Assembly: GCA_020832005.1 (NCBI GenBank)
Contig: JAFIFN010000031.1
Coordinates: forward strand, 1-33,676
Reading direction: 5' to 3'
DNA from: Gammaproteobacteria bacterium
GTDB lineage: Bacteria; Pseudomonadota; Gammaproteobacteria; Steroidobacterales; PWYM01
DNA length: 33,676 nucleotides
The position numbers were made by a program, and so were the translations under genes. Below the pieces are notes generated by a model. The model was not told the DNA's origin. It worked only from the letters and a program-made list of their open reading frames with translations, and did not search any database. Positions 19,491 to 28,010 of this stretch are shown here, in pieces (positions within the stretch are counted from its first letter, which is position 1; each line of letters opens with the position of its first letter).

Positions 19491-20930
19491 TCAGCTGGCT
19501 GACGCGGCAGCCGTCGGATGTCCGTGCAAGCCCTCGAGTGTCACCAGGTCGATCCCGTCTCCGTGCGCCGGCTCGGTGACCGCCGTGCCAAAGTCATCGA
19601 CCAGGCGCTGCGCCAGTGCTGCGCGCGCAGCGGGTTCGCCATGGATCAGCCAGGTCGGCGGCGCCGGCTCGAAACTCCCATACCAGCGCAGCAGTTCGCG
19701 CTGGCCGGCATGCGCCGACATGCCACCGACGGTATGTACCTGGGCCTCCACGCGCATCGCCTCGCCATGGATGCGCACCCAGGGCTGACGCTCCACCAGC
19801 CGGCGGCCCAGCGTGCCGCGGGCCTGGAAGCCGACGATGACGATATGGCACTCCGGGCGCCAGACATTGTGCTTGAGGTGGTGGAGTACGCGACCGCCAC
19901 TGCACATGCCGCTGCCGGCGATGATGATCGCGCCCGAGCGGACATGGTTCAGGCGCATGGACTCTTCCGGTGATTTGCACAGTGTCAGATTCGGCAGCGG
20001 TGGCATGAAGCTCTTCGCCGTGGACAGCTCACGGGTCTCCTCGTCGTGGAGTTCGGAGTGGCTGATGTAGAGCTGGCTGGCCTGGATGGCCATCGGGCTG
20101 TCGAGGTAGACCTTCCACCGCTCCATGCCCCAGTCATCCCAGTGCTTGCCGAACAGGTAGAGCAGGTCCTGCGTCCGGCCCACGGCGAACGCCGGAATGA
20201 TGATATTGCCGGCATCGTGATCGGCAGAGGTCAGGATGTCCTTGAGTTCGGCCAGCGTGGCCTCGTGGCTGCGATGATCGCGATCACCGTAGGTGCTCTC
20301 CATGATCAGCGCATCGGCCTTCGTGATCGCGGCCGGATCGCGCACGATCGGCATGTCGTAGCTGCCAAGGTCACCGCTGTAGATCAACGTGCGGCGCAGC
20401 CCGTCATGCGTCAATTCCAGTTCGATCGATGCGGCGCCGAGGATGTGGCCGGCCTCGTGCAGGCGCAGGCGTACGCCCGGCAGCAGGTCTTGCCAGGCGT
20501 CGAAATCCAGGCTGCGGAACTGTCGCAGGGTATCGGCGACATCGTCTGCGCCATACAGCGGCTCGACCGGCGGCAGGCCCTTGCGTGCGCGGCGCCGGGA
20601 TTCGAGTTCGGCATCGCGGCGTGACAGCGATGCCGAATCCGGCAGCAGCACGCGGCACAGCCCGCGCGTGGCGCGATGGGTGTAGATCGGTCCGCGATAG
20701 CCGCGACGCACCAGCAGCGGCAGCCGCCCGGAGTGGTCGATGTGCGCATGCGAGAGCACGACGGCATCCAGCCGCGTCGGGTCGAAGGCAAAGTCCTGGG
20801 CATTGCGGGCTTCATCCGCACGCGAGCCCTGGATCAGCCCGCAGTCCAGCAACAGGCGCATGCCGTTGATCTCGACCAGGCAGCACGAGCCGGTGACCTC
20901 GCCGGCCGCGCCGAGAAATTCCACTTTCAA
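19491..20930 (-). CDS. MBL-fold metallo-hydrolase with beta-CASP/RMMBL-type architecture (RNA-processing nuclease-like)
   Basis: LSHAHIDHSGRLPLLVRRGYRGPIYTH, YSGDLGSYDMPIVRDP, ESTYGDRDH, MSAHAGQRELLRW motifs. Confidence 0.9.
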   Translation of the reverse strand: MKVEFLGAAGEVTGSCCLVEINGMRLLLDCGLIQGSRADEARNAQDFAFDPTRLDAVVLSHAHIDHSGRLPLLVRRGYRGPIYTHRATRGLCRVLLPDSASLSRRDAELESRRRARKGLPPVEPLYGADDVADTLRQFRSLDFDAWQDLLPGVRLRLHEAGHILGAASIELELTHDGLRRTLIYSGDLGSYDMPIVRDPAAITKADALIMESTYGDRDHRSHEATLAELKDILTSADHDAGNIIIPAFAVGRTQDLLYLFGKHWDDWGMERWKVYLDSPMAIQASQLYISHSELHDEETRELSTAKSFMPPLPNLTLCKSPEESMRLNHVRSGAIIIAGSGMCSGGRVLHHLKHNVWRPECHIVIVGFQARGTLGRRLVERQPWVRIHGEAMRVEAQVHTVGGMSAHAGQRELLRWYGSFEPAPPTWLIHGEPAARAALAQRLVDDFGTAVTEPAHGDGIDLVTLEGLHGHPTAAASAS

Positions 20931-21104
20931 GATTGCATTCCTCCCGATATGGCGTCCCGCCGCGCGTCAAGACGCTCATCGACCGCCGCGCAGATACAGT
21001 CGCCGAGTCTAGCAGCGCCGCCCCGTGATGTTGTGGACACTGCGCGTCCTGCCTGCATACACTGGCAGCAAGCGCAGCTCGCGCGATGCCACAGGACGGA
21101 TCCC

Positions 21105-22229
21105 ATGGCCAGAAACCTGCAACACGACATGCTGCCGCGCGCGGACGCCGAAGACCTGGCGCGCCAGCGCTATGTGCTGGCGCTGAAGACGCATCTCGGC
21201 CGGCGGCTGCGACCCGGCAACGCGGTGATCTGGGAGCGCGCGGTCAAGCCCGCCTTCGAGCGGGTCCACGGACATGCGCCCACCGAACGCGGCGACATCG
21301 CCGACGCCATGTACGCCCATCCCGGCTACCAGAGCTGGAGTGCGCTCAATCGCGTCGCCCAGGAGCTGATGTGGGAGTCGGTCGGCGAAGCGGTGTTCCG
21401 CGAGTCCGATCGCATGTCCGCCGAATACCGGCGCCTGCATGACAGCCGTCCCGCCGGCGGTTCGCTCGACCTCGACGAGGACTTCGAGGTGCCCAAGGCG
21501 ATCCGGCGCATAAACATCCATCTCCAGCCCGGCGGCTATGCCAGGGATGAAAGCCCGGACGATGTCATCGCAGGCGCGTTCTACGAAGCCGGCGGCGCCC
21601 TGTATTCGATGGGCCAGTCGATCGGCACGCGCGAGTCGAAGGCGCAGATCGTGCAGCGCTACCTGGCCGAGCGCTATCCCGACTTCAAGCCTGGTCGCGT
21701 GCTTGATATGGCCTGTTCGGCGGGCGCGTCGTCGGTGCCCTACGCACTGGCCTGGCCCGAGGCCGAAGTTCACGCCATCGACGTGGGTGCCGGCATGCTG
21801 CGCTACGCCCATGCCCGGGCCGAGGCGCTTGGCGCACGCGTGCATTTTCACCAGCGCGATGTCGCCAGCACGGGTTTCGAGGCCGGCAGTTTCGACCTGA
21901 TCGTCTCGCACAACGCCATGCACGAGATGTCACAGGTCACCCAGGCGGCCATGATGCGCGAGTGCTTCCGGCTGCTGGCCCCCGGCGGGGTGTGCGTGCA
22001 CCAGGACGTGCCGCTGCGCTACGAGGAACTCGACGAGTTCATGCGCTTCGAGCGAGGCTGGGACCTGAAGAACAACAACGAGCCGTTCTGGGAGGCCTAC
22101 GCCACCAACGACCCCGCGCAGATGCTCCGCGACGCCGGCTTCCCCGAAGCCGAAATCCACGTCGGCTACCTCGACCAGAGCGACGGCTCCATGAAGTGGT
22201 TCATCGCCGCAGCACGCAAACCCGGCTAA
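21105..22229 (+). CDS. Class I SAM-dependent methyltransferase
   Basis: VLDMACSAGASSVPYAL (motif I), VHAIDVGAGMLRYAH, FDLIVSHNAMHEM; start at MARNLQHDML inside ORF 20676..22229. Confidence 0.85.
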   Translation: MARNLQHDMLPRADAEDLARQRYVLALKTHLGRRLRPGNAVIWERAVKPAFERVHGHAPTERGDIADAMYAHPGYQSWSALNRVAQELMWESVGEAVFRESDRMSAEYRRLHDSRPAGGSLDLDEDFEVPKAIRRINIHLQPGGYARDESPDDVIAGAFYEAGGALYSMGQSIGTRESKAQIVQRYLAERYPDFKPGRVLDMACSAGASSVPYALAWPEAEVHAIDVGAGMLRYAHARAEALGARVHFHQRDVASTGFEAGSFDLIVSHNAMHEMSQVTQAAMMRECFRLLAPGGVCVHQDVPLRYEELDEFMRFERGWDLKNNNEPFWEAYATNDPAQMLRDAGFPEAEIHVGYLDQSDGSMKWFIAAARKPG

Positions 22230-22234
22230 GGGGG

Positions 22235-22317
22235 GGCGCCACCTGCGGGAGGTCTTCGGCGGAAATAAAGCGGACCGCAGGGAGCCATTCCGCCGAAGAC
22301 CTCCCGCAGGTGGCGCC
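22235..22317 (-). repeat. 83-bp intergenic palindromic repeat, copy 2 (perfect 30-bp arms; inverted orientation by its spacer)
   Basis: GGCGCCACCTGCGGGAGGTCTTCGGCGGAA ... TTCCGCCGAAGACCTCCCGCAGGTGGCGCC, 30/30; reverse-complemented spacer matches copy 1 at 22/23. Confidence 0.95.
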
Positions 22318-22346
22318 GACGAGCCTGAAGTCAGTAGCTACCGAGC

Positions 22347-22766
22347 CTAACCGCGATACGTCTGCAGGTGAATGCTGGTCTCAGTGGCCGTGATCCCCCT
22401 GATCTTGCGCACCCGCTCCAGCGTCTCTGCCAGCGCCTGCAGATTGCCCACCCGCAGCTCGGCCAGCAGATCCCAGCGCCCGTTTGTATCGTGCAGCGCC
22501 TCCACACCAGGCTCACCGAGCAGCGCCCGGATCACCGCCTGCTGATGGCCTTCGACCGCGATGCTGCACCAGGCGCGGATGTCGTCGCGCATGGCATCCG
22601 GGCGCAGCCGCACCGTGTAGCCGGCGATGACACCCTCGCGTTCCAGCCGCGCCATGCGGTTGGTGATGGTGCCGCGTGCCACGCCCAGGTTTTGCGCCAG
22701 CTGCGCGATTGAGGCGCGCGCATCGTGACGCAATTGCGCGATCAGGGCCTGGTCGAGAGCGTCCAT
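22347..22766 (-). CDS. Lrp/AsnC family transcriptional regulator
   Basis: MDALDQALIAQLRHDARASIAQLAQNLGVARGTITNRMARLEREGVIAGYTVRL, classic AsnC HTH plus RAM domain. Confidence 0.93.
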   Translation of the reverse strand: MDALDQALIAQLRHDARASIAQLAQNLGVARGTITNRMARLEREGVIAGYTVRLRPDAMRDDIRAWCSIAVEGHQQAVIRALLGEPGVEALHDTNGRWDLLAELRVGNLQALAETLERVRKIRGITATETSIHLQTYRG

Positions 22767-22913
22767 TCTGTCATTATACCATCAAGCTCTGCTCTTTTAA
22801 TCAGAAAACTGACATTAAATAGCATATTTTGGCGTTTTAAATAACACCGCGCCTTGGGATACTGTGCAGGTCGATTCAACAGTTGCCAGGATTTCATCCC
22901 GCAAGGAGCCCGT
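22767..22913. promoter_or_regulatory. AT-rich divergent regulatory region between Lrp-family and ornithine cyclodeaminase genes
   Basis: Pronounced AT-rich stretch (TTTTAATCAGAAAACTGACATTAAATAGCATATTTTGGCGTTTTAAATAA) in high-GC context, between divergent genes. Confidence 0.6.
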
Positions 22914-23957
22914 ATGACTGCCCTGCTCACCACCCAAGACGTCTCGCGCATCGTCGCCAGCATCGGCCTGCCGGCGTTTCTGGCGCGCATGGTCGACTAT
23001 CTCGAGGCTGACTTCCGGCGCTGGCCGGACTTCGACAAGTGCGCACGTGTCGCAGCGCACTCGGAAGTCGGGGTCATCGAGCTGATGCCGGTGTCCGATG
23101 CCAGCGAATACAGCTTCAAGTATGTCAACGGCCATCCGAAGAACACCCGCCGGGGACTGCCCACGGTGATGGCCTTCGGCGTGCTTGCCGATGTCGAGAC
23201 CGGCGAGCCCACGCTGCTCAGCGAACTGACGCTGACCACGGCGATGCGCACGGCCGCCACCTCGGTGATGGCGGCACGGCCGCTGGCACGCGCCGATGCG
23301 CGTGTCATGGCGCTGATCGGCAACGGCGCCCAGAGTGAGTTCCAGGCGCTGGCCTTCCATCACCTGATGGGTATCGATGAGCTGCGCCTGTTCGACGTCG
23401 ATCCGCGCGCCACCGACAAGCTCATGGCCCACCTGGCCGGCATGCCCGGTCTGCGCGCGATCCGTTGTGCCAGCATCGCCGAGGCCGTGCGGGGTGCGGA
23501 TATCGTCACCACCGTGACGGCCGACAAGACCAACGCGACGATTCTCACCGCCGATATGCTCGAGCCGGGCATGCACATCAACGGCATCGGTGGCGACTGC
23601 CCGGGCAAGACCGAACTTGCCGCCGGTGTGCTCGAGCGTGCGCGCGTGTTCGTCGAGTACGAGCCGCAGACACGCATCGAGGGTGACCTGCAGCAGATGC
23701 CCGCGTCCTTCGCGGTGACCGAGCTCTGGCAGGTGCTCACCGGTGCGGCCGAGGGCAGGACCTGCGCCGACGAGATCACCGTATTCGATTCTGTCGGCTT
23801 CGCGCTCGAGGACTACTCGGCGCTGCGGCTGCTGCGCGACTGTGCACGCGAGCTCGGTCTTGGCGCCGAGGTCGGGCTGATTCCGCAGCTGGCCGATCCG
23901 AGGGATCTCTACGGCCACCTCACGGGCGGGCGGGCCGTAGCACGCAAGGTCGCCTGA
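22914..23957 (+). CDS. Ornithine cyclodeaminase family protein
   Basis: TLTTAMRTAATSVMAARPLARADARVMALIGNGAQSEFQALAF and GADIVTTVTADKTNATIL motifs of the OCD/mu-crystallin family. Confidence 0.9.
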   Translation: MTALLTTQDVSRIVASIGLPAFLARMVDYLEADFRRWPDFDKCARVAAHSEVGVIELMPVSDASEYSFKYVNGHPKNTRRGLPTVMAFGVLADVETGEPTLLSELTLTTAMRTAATSVMAARPLARADARVMALIGNGAQSEFQALAFHHLMGIDELRLFDVDPRATDKLMAHLAGMPGLRAIRCASIAEAVRGADIVTTVTADKTNATILTADMLEPGMHINGIGGDCPGKTELAAGVLERARVFVEYEPQTRIEGDLQQMPASFAVTELWQVLTGAAEGRTCADEITVFDSVGFALEDYSALRLLRDCARELGLGAEVGLIPQLADPRDLYGHLTGGRAVARKVA

Positions 23958-23972
23958 CGCGTTTTCACCCTT

Positions 23973-24033
23973 GGCGACCGCGGCCCTCAGGCGACCGCGG
24001 CCCTCAGGCGACCGCGGCCCTCAGGCGACCGCG
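23973..24033 (+). repeat. 17-bp tandem repeat (GGCGACCGCGGCCCTCA), about 3.5 copies
   Basis: Three exact units at 23973-23989, 23990-24006, 24007-24023 followed by partial GGCGACCGCG; lies between two convergent genes. Confidence 0.95.
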
Positions 24034-24044
24034 ACGTCGATGCT

Positions 24045-26246
24045 TCAGTTCGCCTCGACCTCGATGCCCATGACGTCGAACAGGAACGCGAACTCGCGCG
24101 CGGTATCGCGCAGGCGCTGAAAGCGTCCCGACTGCCCGCCGTGGCCGGCGCTCAGGTCGGTGAACAGCAGCAGGCGGTTGTCATCGGTCTTGCGCTCGCG
24201 CAGCCGTGCCACCCACTTCGCAGGCTCCCAGTACTGCACGGCCGGATCCCACAGCCCCGTGCCGACATAGATGTGCGGATAGTCCTGGGCGGTGACGTTG
24301 TCGTAAGGCGAGTAGGCCAGCATGATCCGGTAGAACTCGGGATCGTTGGGATTGCCCCACTCATCGTATTCAAAGGTCGTCAGCGGGATGCTTTCATCGA
24401 GCATGGTCGTGACCACGTCGACGAAGGGCACACCGGCGATCGCCGCCGTGAACAGGTCCGGCCGCATGTTCAGCACCGCGCCCATCAGCAGGCCGCCGGC
24501 GCTGCGCCCCGAGATGGCCACGCGCTCGGGATCGCCCCAGCCCTGCGCCAGCAGGTGCTCGGTGACATCGATGAAGTCATTGAAGGTGTTCTGCTTGTGC
24601 GCTAGCCGACCACGCTCGTACCACTGCCGGCCCATCTCCTCGCCGCCGCGGATGTGCGCGATGGCATACACGAAGCCACGATCGACCAGTGACAGCCGGT
24701 TGGCGCTGAAGGTGGGATCGATCGAGATGCCGTAGGAGCCATAACCGTAGACGAACAGTGGATTGCTGCCGTCGGGCGTCGTGCCGCGCCGATACATCAA
24801 CGTCACGGGCACCTGCTCGCCGTCGCGCGCGGGGGCATACAGGCGCTCGGTCACGTAGTTGTCCGGATCGAAGTCGCCGACCACCTCGTCGCGCTTGAGC
24901 AGCGTGCGCTCGCCTGTGACCATGTCGTAGTCGTACACCGTATAGGGCGTGGCCATCGAGCTGTAGCTGTAGCGCAGCACGGTGGTGTCCATGGACGGAT
25001 TGACGTCGATCTCGGCGGTGTAGGCGCCCTCATCGCTGTCGATATAGAACTCGTCACCCGCCTCGGGCATATTGCCATCGCCAAGCGGCATCACCCGCAG
25101 CTTGAGCATGCCGCCGGTACGCTCCTCGAGCACCAGGTGCTCACGAAACAGCGAGAAGTCCTCGATCATCGCCGTGTCGCGGTGCGCGATCACCTCTTCC
25201 CAGGTGGACTTGTCGGCGCTGCTGGCGAGAGGGCTGCGCATCAGCCGGAAATTCTCGGCCTGCCAGTTGCTGCGGATCCACAGTGTGTCGCCCACCGGTT
25301 CGATGAAATACTCGTGGTCGCGCTCGCGGGGCAGCACCACGATCGGTTCGGCGTCCGGCCTATCCGTCGGGATCAGTCGCGCCTCGCTCGAGACCGTCTG
25401 CAGGGAATACATGACGATGTACTCATCCGAACGTGACCGCGACAGCACCATGTAGAACTGCGGATCGCTTTCCTCGTAGATCAGCACATCGTCGGCAGGC
25501 TCGCTGCCGCGCCGATGCCGCCAGGCCTGGTAGGGAATCAGCGTGTCGGCCTGCTGGCGTACGTAGAACAGCGTCTCGTTATCATCCGCCCAGGCCAGGC
25601 TGGTGCTGATGTTCTCGATGCGCGTGGGCAACTTGTCGCCCGACTCCAGATCCTTGATGCGCAGCGTCCACTCGCCGCGGCTGACGGTGTCCTCGGCGAA
25701 GGCCAGCCAGCGACCGTCGGGGCTAACCGACAGCGCGCCGACCTGGTAGAAATCATGCTCGGCGGCCAGCGTGTTGACGTCGAGCATGATCTGCTCGGGC
25801 CCCTCGGCGCTGCCACGGCGACGCGCATAGATCGGGTGTTCGCGGCCTTCCTCGTAACGCCGGTAATACCACCACTCACCACGCTGGTAGGGCACGCTCG
25901 CGTCATCCTGGCGGATGCGGCCGACGAGTTCGTCGAAGAGCAGCTGCTGCATCGGCTCGGTGTGCGCCAGCACCGCCTGCGTGTAGGCGTTTTCCGCGGC
26001 CAGATGGGTCAGCACTTCCGGGTCCTGGCGGGAATCGTCGCGCAGCCAGTAATAGGGATCGATGCGCACGTCACCGTGCGCCTCGAGCTCGATCGGGCGC
26101 TGTTCGGCCACCGGGGCGGTGGCCCGGGTCGTGGCGGGCGCGGCGCTGTCGGGGTCGGGCATCTTGTCGGTGTCGGCGTTGGAGCAGGCCGTGCACCATG
26201 CCACGCTGCAGGCCAGTGCGAAAGTGCGCAGGTTCAGGAAGGGCAT
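24045..26246 (-). CDS. S9 family peptidase (oligopeptidase B-like), probably exported
   Basis: RIDPYYWLRDDSRQDPEVLTHLAAEN, GRSAGGLLMGAVLN nucleophile region, AGHGGQSGR His region; N-terminal hydrophobic signal ending in Cys-rich TACSN. ORF track start is 26396. Confidence 0.9.
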   Translation of the reverse strand: MPFLNLRTFALACSVAWCTACSNADTDKMPDPDSAAPATTRATAPVAEQRPIELEAHGDVRIDPYYWLRDDSRQDPEVLTHLAAENAYTQAVLAHTEPMQQLLFDELVGRIRQDDASVPYQRGEWWYYRRYEEGREHPIYARRRGSAEGPEQIMLDVNTLAAEHDFYQVGALSVSPDGRWLAFAEDTVSRGEWTLRIKDLESGDKLPTRIENISTSLAWADDNETLFYVRQQADTLIPYQAWRHRRGSEPADDVLIYEESDPQFYMVLSRSRSDEYIVMYSLQTVSSEARLIPTDRPDAEPIVVLPRERDHEYFIEPVGDTLWIRSNWQAENFRLMRSPLASSADKSTWEEVIAHRDTAMIEDFSLFREHLVLEERTGGMLKLRVMPLGDGNMPEAGDEFYIDSDEGAYTAEIDVNPSMDTTVLRYSYSSMATPYTVYDYDMVTGERTLLKRDEVVGDFDPDNYVTERLYAPARDGEQVPVTLMYRRGTTPDGSNPLFVYGYGSYGISIDPTFSANRLSLVDRGFVYAIAHIRGGEEMGRQWYERGRLAHKQNTFNDFIDVTEHLLAQGWGDPERVAISGRSAGGLLMGAVLNMRPDLFTAAIAGVPFVDVVTTMLDESIPLTTFEYDEWGNPNDPEFYRIMLAYSPYDNVTAQDYPHIYVGTGLWDPAVQYWEPAKWVARLRERKTDDNRLLLFTDLSAGHGGQSGRFQRLRDTAREFAFLFDVMGIEVEAN

Positions 26247-26394
26247 CGGTGGCTCCGGGTCATCAGGGGGGGCATCCAGGCGACCGGGCGGGCGCCTTCG
26301 GCATGATAGGCTTACGCGCATATTTTTTCGAATCACGGTTGCCGTCGGCGCGACAGGTCGCGGCGGATTTTGCAGTTTGCACAAGGAGCGCAGC

Positions 26395-26829
26395 ATGCAG
26401 GGCTTTCCCCATCACTACCATGTCCAGGCCAGCGCGCCGCCGAGTGGCGATGTCACCCTCGCCGCCGATGGCCTGCCGGCGTTGGCCACCCAGCCGCCGG
26501 CCGAGTTCGGCGGTCCAGGTGATCGCTGGTCGCCGGAGACACTCCTGACGGCCGCGGTGGCCGACTGTTTCGTGCTGGGTTTCCGCGCCATCGCGGCGGC
26601 CTCGAAGTTCGAGTACACGCGCCTGGACTGCTCTGTCGAGGGTGTGCTCGACCGGGTCGAGCGCGTCATGCGTTTCACCGGCTTCACCGTGCGCGCCCGC
26701 CTGCTGCTGCCCGCCGGCGCCGATGAGGCGCGCGCCAGGCGCCTGCTCGAGAAGGCTGAAGACAGCTGCCTGATCACCAATTCGCTGTCGGCAGAAACGC
26801 ACCTCGAGGTCGAACTGGCCACGGGCTAG
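26395..26829 (+). CDS. OsmC family protein
   Basis: SPETLLTAAVADCFVLGFRAIA and CLITNSLSAETHLEVEL. Confidence 0.88.
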   Translation: MQGFPHHYHVQASAPPSGDVTLAADGLPALATQPPAEFGGPGDRWSPETLLTAAVADCFVLGFRAIAAASKFEYTRLDCSVEGVLDRVERVMRFTGFTVRARLLLPAGADEARARRLLEKAEDSCLITNSLSAETHLEVELATG

Positions 26830-26841
26830 GCATTCGCACGG

Positions 26842-26870
26842 CCCGGCGTTTCTTCAGTCGGGTTGCCGGG
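26842..26870. terminator. Possible hairpin between convergent genes (CCCGGC...GCCGGG)
   Basis: 6-bp GC stem (26842-26847 with 26865-26870) between the OsmC stop and the aminotransferase stop; no poly-T tract. Confidence 0.3.
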
Positions 26871-28010
26871 TCAGACCACCGGCCGCGCTGTGGCCGCACC
26901 CGGCTGCGCCAGCACACCTGCCAGTACCTCCAGTGCCGTCTGCAGACGCTCGCGCGTGGGCGGTGCCCCGATGCAGATGCGCATGCCCGAGACATTGGCC
27001 GCGTCGATGACGGGCAGCTCCGGCGGCGTCAGTGTCAGTCCGCGTGCCAGGCAGTCCGCATGAATGCGGCGCGCCTCATCCATCGGACAGGGAATCCAGT
27101 AATGCAATGACATCGGCGGGCTGCCAGGCGCCAGCGTGTCGCCGAGCCGCTCCATGGTCAGGCGGCTGCGTGCGCGGATCTCGTCGCGCACCACGGCGGC
27201 CAGGCGGCCTGCCTGGTCGGCCATGACCATCTGCGCGAACAGCCGGTGGCCGATCTGCGGAGAGCCGATGCTGGTGGTCCAGATCAGCTCGCGCAGCGGT
27301 GCGCGGTGCTGCTCGGGGCAGCAGATCCAGCCCACGCGCAGGCCGGGCAGCAGGATCTTCGATACCCCCCCGAGGTAGAACGTGCGGTCGGGTACAAGGG
27401 TCTGAAACGCCGGCAGGGGCTGCTCGGGCCAGGTCAGGGCGCCGTAGATGTCGTCCTCGATGATGTCCAGTGACAGCTGCGCGCAGCTGCGTGCGATCGC
27501 CTCGCGGCGTTCGCGCGGGTAGGTCAGCGCGGTGGGGTTCTGCAGGGTCGGGATCAGCACGACGCTTCGTGCGCCACTGCTGCGTGCTGCGGCCTCCAGC
27601 GCTTCGGGCGTGACCCCGTGTGCGTCCATGGCCACCGGCACCAGGCGCAGGCCGAGCTGCCGTGCGACATCGCGGATGCCGAAAAACGTTGCCGACTCGC
27701 AGAGCACGGCCTCACCGGGCCGGTGCAGGTGATTGAGCACCAGGTAGAGTGCGCTCATGACGCCCGAGCACAGGATGAGTTCGTCGGCGCCGACGTCCGC
27801 CAGCGCTGAGCTTTCGTGCAGCCAGCGCGCCACGGCCTCGCGGGCGACCTGGTCGCCGCCCGTGGGCGGATAGCCGCACAACTCGTCCAGTCCGGGGTCT
27901 GCCGCGGTCCGGTTCAGCGCCTCACGCAGGAACGGCTGGGCGAGGCGGTAGGTGGGGACATTCGCGGACAGGTTGAGCGGGCCTTCCTCCTGCCCTTCGG
28001 CGAGCGTCAC
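26871..28010 (-). CDS. PLP-dependent aminotransferase (MocR-like catalytic domain without the GntR HTH)
   Basis: GYPPTGGDQVAREAVARWL, LIPTLQNPTALTYPRERREAIA, GGVSKILLPGLRVGWI (PLP lysine); GTG start overlaps the upstream S9 stop (GTGA). Confidence 0.85.
   Translation of the reverse strand: MTLAEGQEEGPLNLSANVPTYRLAQPFLREALNRTAADPGLDELCGYPPTGGDQVAREAVARWLHESSALADVGADELILCSGVMSALYLVLNHLHRPGEAVLCESATFFGIRDVARQLGLRLVPVAMDAHGVTPEALEAAARSSGARSVVLIPTLQNPTALTYPRERREAIARSCAQLSLDIIEDDIYGALTWPEQPLPAFQTLVPDRTFYLGGVSKILLPGLRVGWICCPEQHRAPLRELIWTTSIGSPQIGHRLFAQMVMADQAGRLAAVVRDEIRARSRLTMERLGDTLAPGSPPMSLHYWIPCPMDEARRIHADCLARGLTLTPPELPVIDAANVSGMRICIGAPPTRERLQTALEVLAGVLAQPGAATARPVV

Noticed and set aside
23973-24033. 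Possible CRISPR array
   Set aside because: Units are 17 bp and directly contiguous with no unique spacers; it is a simple tandem repeat.
26851-26877. TCAGTCGGGTTGCCGGGTCAGA after OsmC as a third copy of the hlyD-tail repeat
   Set aside because: Only short discontinuous matches (CAGTCGGGT, GGGTCAGA) shared; no extended alignment or coding similarity.
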